A program made the translations under genes and the position numbers. Positions 50,669 through 62,120 of a DNA stretch of 64,000 nt are shown here, one piece after another. Position 1 is the stretch's first letter. The number at the start of each line of letters is the position of its first letter. The notes below the pieces were generated by a model. That model was not told where the DNA came from, did not search any database, and worked only from the letters and a program-made list of their open reading frames with translations. The stretch spans positions 453,001 through 517,000 of the forward strand of contig NC_081414.1 of NCBI RefSeq assembly GCF_030272615.1. Direction: 5' to 3'. Origin of the DNA: Cryptomeria japonica (taxonomy: Eukaryota; Streptophyta; Pinopsida; Cupressales; Cupressaceae).

Positions 50669-53215
50669 GATATAATTATGTGATCGATTATCTCTGTATT
50701 TTTTCCAATTCATGATTATCATTTGTTGTTAGAAGACTTATATGTATTGATTTGCTTGATCCCCCTTGCCCTGTGAGGCACGAAAGAGTATCGATCAGCC
50801 TTCTGTATTTCTGAGCCTTTGCTATGCTTTGGATTTATACCGTGAACGTGTTTGTAAATCAGAGTCTGTGAACTCTCTTTAAAATATTCTTTCAGAAATT
50901 TTTCTATGTTTACAGTTTTGAAGGCATTTATTTGTGTTGATGAATGAATGTTGAAGCCTTTCAATGTTTTCTGGTAAAAAGTATCAACATATCATTTGTG
51001 TAGTAAATTCATTGCAAATCATACGAGGAGTTGCCCTCTAATGCAGAGGTTGAATTTTATTAATTCATCCAACTGTTGGTAGTTTGTCTCCTTTTATAAA
51101 GGGTGAAACAGAGTTATATTTTTGCTTAAGGAAGATAATTGCTAAGATTTCAAAAAGGGGCAAATCTGTTTACCAACAGTAAATAAATGCAATAATCTTG
51201 TGTGAGGTATGGTAGAGTGGATGAGTGTGAGTGTATAATGTATTGATCTTTCAGAAGCAGAGAAGAAAAAAATTAAGTTGTTATGTGCTTAACCGAAACT
51301 GTAACCAGACATTAAGGATGCTATTTATCATTTCATGATTTACAGAAGTAATCCGTGATTGTTTGTAGGGTAGTGAGCCTTCCTTGGGTTGTAGCCTTTT
51401 CTTATTTTGAGCAGTGAGTTCTAGATAGCGTGCCTGAATGCATGCACATTCCCCATTGTAATACTTCTAACAAAGTATATCTTTTGTGGGTTCACTCCCA
51501 CTATGTTTTTTCCCCTAACAAGGTTTCCACGTCAAAAATCTTGGTGTTGTGTGTTTATGATGTGTTGCTGATTTAAGCTTTCATGGTTAATTATCATATT
51601 TGAGAATAAGTTTAAGTTGTGTAGGTTTTTTGTGACAACTGATTTCTTTGAGGGGTAGAACAATCATAAACAAATGCCTATAGTAGACTTGTAAGTGACA
51701 TGTGTATCGAAAATAGGCACCCAACAACATGCTTAGTAGCATACGTAATGCAAAGCACATCTAACTATAATTTTAGTGGCTAAAGCACATGAAATGTGTA
51801 ACATGGAGATGAATTAGAGAGAAACAAATGACAACATCAATGATAAGACGTGCATGCAAGAAGTAAGTCCTAACTTAGTTGACATGGATAGAGGAGAATT
51901 GTACCTAAAAAGATACCCATGACTATGATAAATGACATGACTTGCTAATTGGCACACCAAGGAGCAATTTATGACTTGTTTAAGTGGTGAAGTTGTATAG
52001 GAAATGCCTTGGAGAACTGAGAGACATTCTTTAGTGGCAGAATTGCTTAAAATAAGCACTCATATGTGAGTTAAGTGGCTTAAGTAAAGTTATAGCATAC
52101 ATAGAGGGGTTATGAGCTTGTTCAAGAGGCACCAGTGACTGAAACAAGCATGTGGAAGGGATGTTAGTTGTTTCAAGTGACATGGGAACTTGAAATCAAC
52201 ATCAACATGCACATGGGAACTTGAAATCAACATCAACATGCACACAATATATAATTGCATTAAAACCCTAGACAACATTTGAATGAAACTAGCTTTACAT
52301 AATTGTAAAGAATTGCTCGAAACCAATTGAAATACACATACAATGGACGATCATTATTGTCGTGAGGTTGGAAAACAACCTCACCTAGGGTTTTAAAGTG
52401 TTTTGATTTTCTTACGGGATGGAAGTGTTGATAAACGTTGGAATATATGAAAAATCTATCACCACCAGTGGCTCTGAACTCACAACAATTGGTCCTAAAG
52501 TGCACCACCACTGGTGCCTCAGTGGATGCTATCATGGTCCTCTACAAAGAGTGAATGTTCTTGCACAAAACATTCAAGAAACTTGCAAATTGTGCCAAAG
52601 TGGTTATGAATGGCAAACGATGGATGGTAATGGGGAAGTAAATGTTCGTGTGCATTTAACATTTACCTAAATACCACATGTCTAGTTTTGGTTGATGGTA
52701 CATTTTGCCTCCAAAAAATGTGTTTTTGAAAACCGTTTGGTTTGACTTGGAAAACGTGTACAAATTTAGTGAGGTTTCATTTTTCTAAGTTGCCAACTAG
52801 ATCCTCTACGATGTGGCATATTTAGTTTTGGCCAATATGTCCTCTGCTGACATGGACTACTGACGTAGAACGCTCACCATCATCCAAGCCTCTCCCTTAT
52901 AGTGGATGTAGAATAGATGATCTAATAAATTGTTTTAATAATATTTGACTTAATTAAAATCATTTTCTTTCAAAGGAAATAAATACCAACCATACTAAAT
53001 TCTCTCCCCCGCTCTTCCTCTTGGTTTCCACTTCTTCGTGTTCATCTCTAAACAAAAACAATCACATATTAAAAGAAAAGAAGATGAGAAGAAATTTAGC
53101 ACCACAATAATCAGAATCCCCACTTAGATTATCAGACAAGCTTTTATGTAGGAGGCCAGCTCATTTAATTTTGTTCGACTCTATATGTCGTTCCATCGTG
53201 TCATTTGGAGTGAAT
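50669..53215. other. Intergenic DNA upstream of the PPR gene
   Basis: No coding domain. Short open frames (up to 91 codons, minus strand 52260-52535) lack any motif. A 31-bp tandem duplication is listed separately. No clear TATA box could be assigned to the PPR gene; the last 300 bp are AT-rich with a pyrimidine-rich patch (TCTCTCCCCCGCTCTTCCTC, near 53000). Confidence 0.5.
52181..52242. repeat. 31-bp perfect tandem duplication
   Basis: CATGGGAACTTGAAATCAAC plus ATCAACATGCA occurs twice in a row (52181 and 52212). The identity suggests a recent event. Confidence 0.95.
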
Positions 53216-53225
53216 TAACAGTTGA

Positions 53226-53243
53226 ATGATGAAAGCATGCTGA
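53226..53243 (+). promoter_or_regulatory. Five-codon upstream frame overlapping the PPR start codon
   Basis: ATGATGAAAGCATGCTGA starts 11 nt before the PPR ATG (53237) in another frame and stops within ATGCTGA, so its stop codon overlaps the main start region. If the leader includes it, it could lower translation or act by reinitiation. Whether it is transcribed is not known from sequence. Confidence 0.45.
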
Positions 53244-55489
53244 AGCTCAAACCTGTTGTCTACTCTACTTTTTTAAATACAATCAAACATCACAATGCCT
53301 GCTTAAAAGCCCGGTCAGCTTTCACAACTGACGATTCTACCATTGTTAGTACAAGTGGGTTGGTGAAGGTCCAGCATTGCTGTTCCAATCGGTATACATT
53401 TGCTGCCCTCTTAAGGCAATGCAAACATAGGAAGGACGTCAATCATGTTCATGCTCTTGTAATCAAAGCTGGGTTTGGTTTAAACATGTCCCTCTTGAAT
53501 GAACTCCTTAGGATTTACTCAAAATGTGAGAGTCTGATGGATACACGTCAAGTGTTTGACAAAATGCCTGAGAGAAACATCGTCTCGTGGACTCTGATGA
53601 TAAGTGGATGTGTAGATTGTGCGAACTGTGAGAAGGCTGTTGAGTTTTTTAATGAAATGCAACTGACAGGTATTAGGCCGAACAGTTTTACACTATGCAC
53701 TATACTTAAGATCTGTGTAGTCTGGCCACATTTGGGTTATCAGGTACAAGCTCATGCTATAAAATTTGGATTAGAGTCTGATATATTTATTGGTAGTGCT
53801 TTGGTTGACATGCATGCTAAATTTGGTAGACTAGAAGATGCGAACAAAGCTTTTCAGAGGTCGCAACGTGATGCAGTGGCATGGAATGTCATGATTGCTA
53901 GGTATGTTGAGAAAGGGTACGAGTTGCAGGCCCTTAAGCTGTTTAGTCAGATGCAAGGAAGAGACATAGACATCAGGGGAGATCAATTCACGTTTGCTAC
54001 TATAATTAGGGCATGTGCTCATCCAGAACAATGCAAGCAAGTCCATGCTCAGATTGTCAAAATGGGGTTTGAGTCTGACTGTTATGTCAGGGGTTCTCTT
54101 GTTGACACTTATGCCAGGTATGGAAACCTAGATGCTGCACATATGCTTTTAGACAACCACAATGTGGTTGCATATAATGCAATGATTGCAGGGTATGTCC
54201 AGAATGGATATTCTGAGAAGGCACTGGAGCTTTTCCAGAAAATGCACAGGATGGGAATGAATATGGAGATGGACCACTTCACTTTTGCAACTGTTCTCAG
54301 TGCGTCCTCTAGCCTAGCAGTTGATTACGGGATTCAGATCCATGCCAGAATTATCAAGAGTGAGTTTGGATTGGATGACTGTGTTGGTAATGCCCTTATT
54401 GACATGTATTCTAAACGTGGAAGCATAGATGATGCCGAGAAAGTGTTCCACAGAATGAGAAAAACTGATCTGATTTCATGGACTGCACTGATCACAGGGT
54501 ACACCCAAAATGGATGTTATGAAGAGGCATTGAAACAATTTTGTAAGATGCAACGGATAAACATGAAGCCGAATGAGTTCACCTTTTCAAGTGTTCTCAC
54601 TGCATGTGCCAACTTAGCATCTAAAGGACAGGGCGAGCAGGTTTGTGTCCACGCCGTTAAAACTGGATACGACAAACATGTTTTTGTTGGCAGTACCCTT
54701 ATTGATATGTATTCCAAATGTGGAAACATGGAGAAGGCACAGAACGTGTTTGATAGAATGCCGGAGCTTAATGTAGTATCGTGGACTGCACTTATCGTAG
54801 GTTATGCCCAAAATGGGTATGGCAGACAGGCTCTTCAATTCTTTGCACGGATGCAACAATCAGGTATGAAACCAAACCATGTAACACTGGTAGGCGTTCT
54901 GTTTGCATGCAGCCATGTGGGCCTGGTTGATGAAGGTTATCGTTACTTTGAATCCATGAGTAGAGATTATGGTATTATACCAAGAGTCGAACATTATGCC
55001 TGCATGGCAGATATTCTCAGTCGAGCAGGACATTTGAAACAGGCAAAAAATCTTATCATGGAAATGCCATTTCAACCTTGTGCTTTGCTGTGGAGGATCT
55101 TGCTTGGTGCCTGCAGAGTCCATGGTGATATAGATCTTGGCAAATGTGCAGCAGAACATATTCTTGAGTTGGAACCCCAAGATGGGCCTGCTTATGTGTT
55201 GCTGTCAAATGCCTATGCAGCTGCTGGAAAGTGGAGTGAGGCAGCACACATGAGGAAAATGATGAAAAGTAGAGCATTGAAAAAGGAACCAGCGTGTAGT
55301 TGGATTGAAATAAAGAATCATGTTCATGTATTTGGGCTAGGAGAAGGATCAAATTCACATATAAAAGAGAGGTACTCAAAGCTGGATGAACTGCTCAGTC
55401 AAATGCAGGAAGTGTGGCCCATGCGTGAAAGCACCAGTTTTGTTTTGCATGATTTGGAGGAATCTCAAGAATTTCCTTTTTTCTCTTAA
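53237..55489 (+). CDS. Pentatricopeptide repeat protein, PLS class with E domains, intronless (750 aa)
   Basis: Proteins of this family bind single RNAs in mitochondria or plastids and act mostly in C-to-U editing. The frame opens after TAA at 53216; the first in-frame ATG is 53237 (a TTG lies at 53222). From that ATG the N-terminus is basic with hydroxylated residues and no acid for about 35 residues (MLKLKPVVYSTFLNTIKHHN), as in an organelle presequence. Residues about 55-610 are tandem PPR motifs in five rounds of roughly 100 residues, each with a NVVSWTALIVGY-like signature and an IDMYSKCG-like one. E1/E2 domains follow (about 614-725, LWRILLGACRVHGD to LDELLSQM). The end, SFVLHDLEESQEFPFFS, matches only the beginning of a DYW domain, so the deaminase part is missing. 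Such proteins act with a separate DYW partner. No introns or internal stops. The RNA target cannot be read from sequence alone with safety. Confidence 0.95.
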   Translation: MLKLKPVVYSTFLNTIKHHNACLKARSAFTTDDSTIVSTSGLVKVQHCCSNRYTFAALLRQCKHRKDVNHVHALVIKAGFGLNMSLLNELLRIYSKCESLMDTRQVFDKMPERNIVSWTLMISGCVDCANCEKAVEFFNEMQLTGIRPNSFTLCTILKICVVWPHLGYQVQAHAIKFGLESDIFIGSALVDMHAKFGRLEDANKAFQRSQRDAVAWNVMIARYVEKGYELQALKLFSQMQGRDIDIRGDQFTFATIIRACAHPEQCKQVHAQIVKMGFESDCYVRGSLVDTYARYGNLDAAHMLLDNHNVVAYNAMIAGYVQNGYSEKALELFQKMHRMGMNMEMDHFTFATVLSASSSLAVDYGIQIHARIIKSEFGLDDCVGNALIDMYSKRGSIDDAEKVFHRMRKTDLISWTALITGYTQNGCYEEALKQFCKMQRINMKPNEFTFSSVLTACANLASKGQGEQVCVHAVKTGYDKHVFVGSTLIDMYSKCGNMEKAQNVFDRMPELNVVSWTALIVGYAQNGYGRQALQFFARMQQSGMKPNHVTLVGVLFACSHVGLVDEGYRYFESMSRDYGIIPRVEHYACMADILSRAGHLKQAKNLIMEMPFQPCALLWRILLGACRVHGDIDLGKCAAEHILELEPQDGPAYVLLSNAYAAAGKWSEAAHMRKMMKSRALKKEPACSWIEIKNHVHVFGLGEGSNSHIKERYSKLDELLSQMQEVWPMRESTSFVLHDLEESQEFPFFS

Positions 55490-57967
55490 AGACGGGATTT
55501 CATGGGGTCTCAGCACAGAGGTTTCATGGAGAAAAAAAATTGGCAAAGGATTAATGAGAATTCTATTTTTTAAATGGGGATTAGAAATTATTCCATCAAC
55601 TTGAGCTTTTTCTGTCACTTGGGAATCATCTCACATTTTTCTATTCTTATTAAATTTTTTTATTATTCTTATTATTATTTTTTAATAGAATATGTTAAAT
55701 AATAAAATTCAAAAGATTACCAAATTTCATAAACTCGCTACAAAATTCATCATACCATCAGCTTTAAAATATTTAAAAAAAATTTCAACTCCCCTCCATA
55801 AAACCCCATTGTTGCATCACTCTCAAATTCATTGACAGAAACATTTGCAAGATATTTTAACTGGCTGTACCTATGCCTTGAGAGATGGGTTGTTTTCTTG
55901 CAGAAGTGTCAGGAGATGTTAGTTAGAAACACAGCTGAGATAAACATTTGGCAGATTTTAGTATTCTTCATTCTCCAAATCTAACACTGGCTATGTGACA
56001 TTTCCATGTTCCAGGGTTTTGTAAATGCTTTTCTTAATTTCTAGGCATCTAGTGATCTATACTGAAGATATCTGGTTTTCATTTTGTTGTGCTTGTTTTC
56101 AGCCTTGATAATTTTTCAAACTTCTCGCTCTGATTAAATGACAAGTGTCAAAACAGTCGTTTACCCTGGATGTCGAGTCAAGTGCCCTCAGAATACATGC
56201 AAAAATGTCACCTTCAAAATTAAACTAGACATTTCGAGTCAATTTTGGCTCCATTTAGTAGATCAAATCGGACCCACAATTTTTCATTTTTAAACTGGTC
56301 TAAAGTTAAACAGTTGATTTTTGAGTGAGTTCCTTGACGCGCAGGATCGACCGATTAAGTGGTGTTAGGAACCGAGTCAATAGTCGATTCCCCAAGGTTT
56401 GTAATAGTTTCATTGGTGGCCTGGATGGTTCAATTAACCTCATCGTCCGTTGACGAAGAAATCATATCGAACATTGGCCGACGAAGGTCTTTCTGAAACC
56501 TTGCCGGTTCCCGAAGTAATCAAACTTGCCGTTTCTGATTCAATTCAAAAAAAAATTGTCGTTTCTACTAGGTATTTATAAAGATTTTACAAGGAGGTAG
56601 AGTGGCTAAAGGACACCGATTGACTGACATAACAGTTCATATGAACGGTTGTGGTTCCCGACAGAGATGAATTTATCGACATCTCTAAAAAGCATGGGCA
56701 TTGAGATAAGCATCGGGCAAGGGGCCAGTTTCCGGTACCACAAGCGTTTTCCAGCCGTTTCTCTTATGATTTACTTTCAAATCAGCTCAAAGAGACGTAT
56801 GCCCGGCAAGCCCAAACAGACAATAAACAGTGGTAAATGCCATATTTCAAACCCCCACTTAAACACAAGTAACTAGGGCATCATTTCTATAACCTTTTTC
56901 TTAAAAGAAAAAGACAATTTCAGGCAAAACCATGTCTTTCTACTCAAATAATAACTTTGAGCCAACTTTAACTTGAAAAAATCAACTTGAATTCTTCATT
57001 CAACCAATCTTCTTAATCATCAAATTCACAAAAATGAAGTATAAGGGAGAGGACCCAGTGGTTGAGCACCCTATCTTTGTGCTTCTAAAAATCTGACGTG
57101 GAAATTTCAAATCACTCCCAATTGAGCACCCTATCTTCACGCTTCTAAAAATCCAACATGGAAATTTCAAATCACTCCCAATTTTTTACAGTAGCTTACT
57201 TGACAAGTCCCCTGTTTATAACTAATGTTTCAGGGCCACATCAACATACTTTTTGTCAAGGTGTCCAAAACAACCCCCCAAAAAAGGTGAGACAAATGGT
57301 CATGCAACATGGAGACCCATATTTGTGCAGTTGATGTGACATCATATGATTGGTTGCTTTTAACAACTATGGGTAGTCATCATCAACAATAACAACTTTA
57401 AAGTCACAGCTATTGGTGCAATGTTGTAAAAATAATGGACATTAAATCAACAAATGTGGGTATTAAATCAACAGTTGCTATCACAACCATTGGAACACGT
57501 TTAGGTACTGGGTCCTTTCCCCTAAATATCAAGGAGTGTGAACAAATGTTTGTTCTTGAGATCAACCTCCTAGAAGTTCGGTGATTTTATATTAAGGCAT
57601 GTAAATATGGACGATTTGTGGGAAAGAATGCAAAATCATAAAAGGACATCAGCTTGGTTATTTCGACAAGTTTGGTATGCGCTACTTCCACAAGCTTAAA
57701 AATTAAGTCAATCTTTCACGAGGCTCTAACATTAACTATTTTGTTTTAAGAACTTTATAAATGTTGGGGTTCTCTTCTGTAGTTGTCCTTAGATTGTCGT
57801 GTAGGCTTAAATGTAAAGACCAGAGGAGTTGATATGAGAACACTTTCTTATCAGATGGATAGACAAAATAGGACGCTGCCAAGCATCTTATTAGACTTAG
57901 AAAAACAAAATTGTGTATCTTTTCAACTCTTAAAAGGGGGTGCTATTTTTCTTCCTTCTCTAACGCA
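55490..57967. other. Intergenic DNA between the PPR gene and the copia element
   Basis: The first 110 bp may hold DYW-domain remnants in another frame (see findings). Beyond, AT-rich DNA without domains. The part at 56130-56900 is less AT-rich, with many CG dinucleotides and no recognisable frame longer than 76 codons. A 60-bp tandem duplication is at 57062-57181. No LTR for the copia element could be delimited in 57200-57960. Confidence 0.5.
57062..57181. repeat. 60-bp tandem duplication
   Basis: Two copies exactly 60 bp long (57062-57121, 57122-57181), sharing TTGAGCACCCTATCTT and GGAAATTTCAAATCACTCCC. They differ at six or so positions, mostly C/T and G/A. Confidence 0.95.
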
Positions 57968-58855
57968 ATGTCAAGAAGCTCTTTAAAGTTTCTTCTTTCA
58001 GATTGACAATTGCTACATAGGAATAATTATTCCGTGTAGAAAACCAAACTTAAAACTCAACTTAAGTTTGAGGAAGTTTGGGACGTGGTCAATGGAACCA
58101 CAACAAGACACAAGACATATGCAAATGAACAAAAGAAATTTGATCAAGTCGACATAAAGGTGAAATTGATTATTTTGTTTAGTGTGTTTGATGAAGTTCA
58201 ACCTTTCATCTGAGACTCGTCCACAACTAAAGATGCATGGGACAAGCTCAACACAGTATATGAGGCGAAGAATAAGAATCAGATCCTAAATTTGCGAAGT
58301 CAGCTACATGGTCTGAAGATGAAGAATGGAGAACAATTGGAATCCTTTCGTAAAAGGATTGCTGAGTTGAGAGCTTCCCTACAAGCATTGGGAAAAACAA
58401 TTGATGATGTGTTTTTGGCGCCTATTGTTCTATTGACACTACCTCATACATATAAAGTCTTTGTGACAACATTAAATGTCATAAAGACAACACCCACATT
58501 TGAGAAGTTGGTCAATCTTCTCCATAAAAAAGAGTCTATCAGCTAGGAACACGTTTAGGATGATAATGCCATGACTACACGCCATAAAGGCAAGAAGCCT
58601 ATAAAGAAATTTAGTGGACCTCCCAAATCTGGGAATTCATCTAAACCTAAAAAAAAGTGTCCAATATGCAAAAGAGTTGGTCACGATAAGAAAAATTGTT
58701 GGTACAACTCTTTCAACAAAGGATCATCCAACAAATCACATGAAAAGAAGTCATTTCCAAGTGGCAAACCACGATGGGAGCAGAGGGACAAACAAAACAA
58801 CGAAGCAATGTTGTTGAAGCAAAAGATTCTCTGGATGAGGAATACGTGCGTTTAG
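57968..58855 (+). pseudogene. gag: copia gag, broken
   Basis: From ATG 57968 one frame runs with stops (TGA near 58004, TAG near 58037, TGA near 58211, TAG near 58544 and near 58556) to about 58855. It holds the UBN2-type gag: KTKLKTQLKFEEVWDVVNG (from about 58040), DAWDKLNTVYEAKNKNQILNLRSQLHGLKM (near 58228) and ESFRKRIAELRASL. A CCHC zinc knuckle is intact: CPICKRVGHDKKNC (about 58651-58692). Gag packages the element RNA into particles. The first stops fall where relatives have Trp or other residues, so the start is credible but the protein is not made. Confidence 0.9.
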
Positions 58856-59290
58856 CCCCCACTTAGAAGATGGTTCACAATCAACCTCTATATGGTATGT
58901 GGACTCAAGTGCTACAAAGCACATGACTGGATAGAAGAAGTGGTTTCTCACATTGAGACCTCATCACGGTACAATCACTCTTGGAGATGATACCACCTAT
59001 GACATCAAAGGTATTGGTGACATCTCTTTGAAGTTTGGCATACGTAGTTGTAGCCATACTAATGTTTTGTACGTGTCAAGACCTACCAAAAATCTTCTTT
59101 CTGTTAATCAATTTCTTGATCATAACCTTAGGATTGAGTTTGATACCAATTAGGATAAAAAGGTATATATTATCAAAGATAAGTCTAGAAATGAAAATAT
59201 TGTTGCCAGTGCTCTTGAGATTGGTAAAATGTTTAGGCTTGATACGATTACTAGTAATCAAGCCTTAGTGACTGGTGCAGGAGCACATTC
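58856..59290 (+). pseudogene. copia protease, broken
   Basis: The aspartic protease core reads WYVDSSATKHMTG (from about 58893), where the residue after Asp-Ser is Ser (AGT, 58908-58910) in place of the usual Gly. TAG at about 58932 and TAG at about 59154 interrupt it. A frameshift separates it from gag near 58850. The following part, ITLGDDTTYDIKGIGDISLKF and VLYVSRPTKNLLSVNQFLD, is the usual C-terminal half. It ends in DNA that does not continue the domain after about 59290. Confidence 0.88.
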
Positions 59291-61170
59291 ACAATTTTGG
59301 CTTGTTTGATCCTGATGGGATCAAGAATTGAATAAAGGACTATTGTAAGAGTCTAATTGTGTGTTTTAGGTTTCATTATAGTTTAAGTTTATCTTAGATT
59401 TGGTTAGATAGTTTTTCTCAAGTTTTCTTTCCAGTTTTGGCCTATAGTGCCTTGTAAGCCAAAAATGGCATTATAGTGCAAATATGCTCAAAACCTTGTA
59501 ACAAGCCTAGAAAGGAATTGGAGTAGGTGTATTTATTGATTTTAAACCATCTCAAATGATTAGGTGGAAGATATTTGTCTTATAGGTCAAAAATGCACTA
59601 AGAGTAAAAAATTGCCAATGTTGTCAAGCAATATTTTGACAAAAAGTGAGAAAAGTTGTAAAATCACTCCACAAGGTAGTTATGGATGCCATAAGGGTTG
59701 AAATGGTTTGAGTGTGCCTATATAAGGACACTTCAAACATTGTAAATAGGTTGGCTTTGTATTAGCAAAAGGAAATTAATAAAATATGACTGTTTTTCAT
59801 GCTTTTAAAGCTTAATCTGCTGTAACAGTCCGTACAGAGCAATATTTCCATACTGTTCTTTCATGGGAGTTTGTGTCATGGTTGTATGAAGGTTTTTCAT
59901 TCTTTGTGTTAGGGTTTTTACTATTTTTTGGTTTATCAAAAAAAATCTTTTAGTTTTTGCTAGCTCGCTGCCCTGAACTGGGGTTTTGAAGAAAATGGGT
60001 TGAAACACTTGGTCTCCATGGGTAACCAAGAAAAAATGAACCTTGGAGACCAAGTTGGACCTTTGTACATATTGTATTTTAAGTTTGTTCTGTCCGTTGT
60101 GATGGAAAAGGTGAATTTGAGTGAATACTAGGCAAGTATGGTTATTTGGCTAGTAGCATGAACAAAACTCAAGATTTGCACCCAAAAGTGATTTGGAGTG
60201 AACAAATGAATGAGGTAGAGGTTTGGGCATGTGACCAAGGTTGTTAAACATCATTTTGATGTGTTAGAATAGCTTGTTTCATTTAATCATTCTCTTGTTG
60301 TAAGCAAAACAGTGAGTTCACTATTTTTTGGAATTTGTGTTTGTAAAAATGCTCATGGAGTGCTTCAAAGCATGATCCAAGCCTTGTAACTATAAAGGCT
60401 ATGTAATAGGAGAGTTCAAAAATGTTTTACAGACCTCATGGAAGTATACTTTCCAGTTCATACTCCTTGTCTTGCAGGGCCAAAGAGATAGCAGCAGATT
60501 GACTGGTAAAGGGACAGTTTTGACAGTGACAGTGACAAATTGACTGATTTTGCAATTGTTGGCAAAGTGTTTGGTAAAATGCTTGTATGGAAAGGGCAGG
60601 GGAAGCTCTAAATTTCTATGGCAGAGGTCTCCAAGAAGTATGGGAGGATGAAACAAGTTTGATGGAGTGAATCCATGGTGGAAGCACCCAAACCCTCTTG
60701 AAAACCCTTGTCTTGAGGCTACAAAATAGGACAGTCAAAAATTGACCTTCCCAAGACCTCTCTTACACTAGTTCATGATTTTGGCCAAAAGGGTACTCAA
60801 AAATATTCGCCTTTTTCAAAGATTCCAAGTTGGGAGTGAGTAATGAGCAAAATAGTGTTTCAGGAGGGCTAAAAAGGGCTTATTCATTGTAGCCCTGTTT
60901 TGCAAAAAGTGTGAACCCGATTTGTGCAAGGTTGATTGGTATTGAAGAACCTTTGGAATCCATTTTAAAACACTCAATAAAGTCTCCTAACACCTTAGTA
61001 TGAGCAGTGGTACTATATTTGGGGTTTAGACCTATAGTAAGGGTTTGAGTAAGCCATGAGCAAGTGAGCTTGAACTAGGTCTTTGAGAACAAAACCAAAA
61101 GCAAGTTTTTAACTCCTTGTCTAAACCTTTTGAAGAAGTCTTTTAACGAGAAGATTATACTTTAGCTTTA
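59291..61170. other. Non-coding insertion inside the copia element
   Basis: The copia protein stops making sense at about 59290 and resumes at about 61170. The inserted part has a TATA-like CTATATAAGG at about 59719, a TTTGTATTAGCAAAAGGAAATTAATAAAAT segment written here in two pieces (TTTGTATTAGC; AAAAGGAAATTAATAAAAT) near 59755, and a hairpin at 60008-60054. This is the plan of an LTR (U3-TATA-R-polyA), so a solo LTR of another family is the best guess. No target duplication or clean TG...CA ends were found. Confidence 0.5.
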
Positions 61171-62120
61171 ATTGGTCCTCCTGTGGGCTTCTCCCTATCA
61201 GTGACTAATGATAATGATCTTGTTATGCTTTGGCATCGTAGATTTGGTCATTTAAGCACTAGTTACCTATTAAAACTTAGTCAGAAAAACATGGTCAAAG
61301 GGATTCTGTCACTTGAGAAGTTGAGTGTAGTTTGTTCTAGTTGTATTGCTAGAAAACAACATAATGCACCCTTCTATCCAAGTGAGGATCATGCAAGCCA
61401 ACCTTTGCAGTTGGTGCAAACCAATCTGTGCAGTCCTATGACACCTAGTCACAATGGACACAACTACTTTTATCCTTTTGTTGATGGTCACACAAGGAAA
61501 ATGTGGGTATATTGCTAACAACATAAAGATGAAGCTTTTTCCTACTTCAAAGAGTTTGGCACTCTTGTGAAGAAAGATACGAATCATCGTATGCGTGCCC
61601 TCTACTCAAATCGAGGAGGGAATACACCAACACATAATTCTCCACATACCTAAAGGAAAATGGAATTTGACGTCAATTGATTGCAACATATACACCTTAG
61701 CAAAATGAAGTTGTTGAATGGAGAAATCACATCATCATGGACATGGTCTAAAGTATGTTGAAAGATTCTCAACTAGAGCATACATATTGGGTTGAAGCTA
61801 TTCACATAGCAGTTTACCTTTTGAATCGTGCACCAACCAAAGCTCTTCATGGCATCACTCCTCAAGAAGCATGGACAGGGGTAAAACCTTTTATCTCTCA
61901 TCTTCGTGTATTTGGATGCATTGCCTATATGCACATTCCTAAACAAAAGAGGAAGAAGCTAAATGAAAAATCAATGCAATGTATTCTTCATGGATATAGT
62001 AATCAATCTAAGGCATATCACCTTATAAATGTAATACAAAGAAGATATACATTAGTAGAGATGTAATTTTTAATTAGTAGAGTGAGTCCAGTTCTCCTCC
62101 CACATCATCATCTACTTCAG
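61171..62120 (+). pseudogene. copia integrase, broken
   Basis: The pre-integrase zinc region is recognisable (LWHRRFGHLSTSYL, about 61228; CSSCIARKQH, about 61330). Both Asp of the catalytic DDE triad are Asn: AAT at 61423-61425 (LVQTNLC) and AAT at 61609-61611 (YSNRGG). The Glu region (EVVEWRN, near 61710) remains in another frame. The C-terminal part YWVEAIHIAVYLLNRAPTKAL and LRVFGCIAYMHIP (61785-61945) is well preserved. TAA near 61516, several stops at 61650-61750 and frameshifts prevent a product. Confidence 0.9.
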
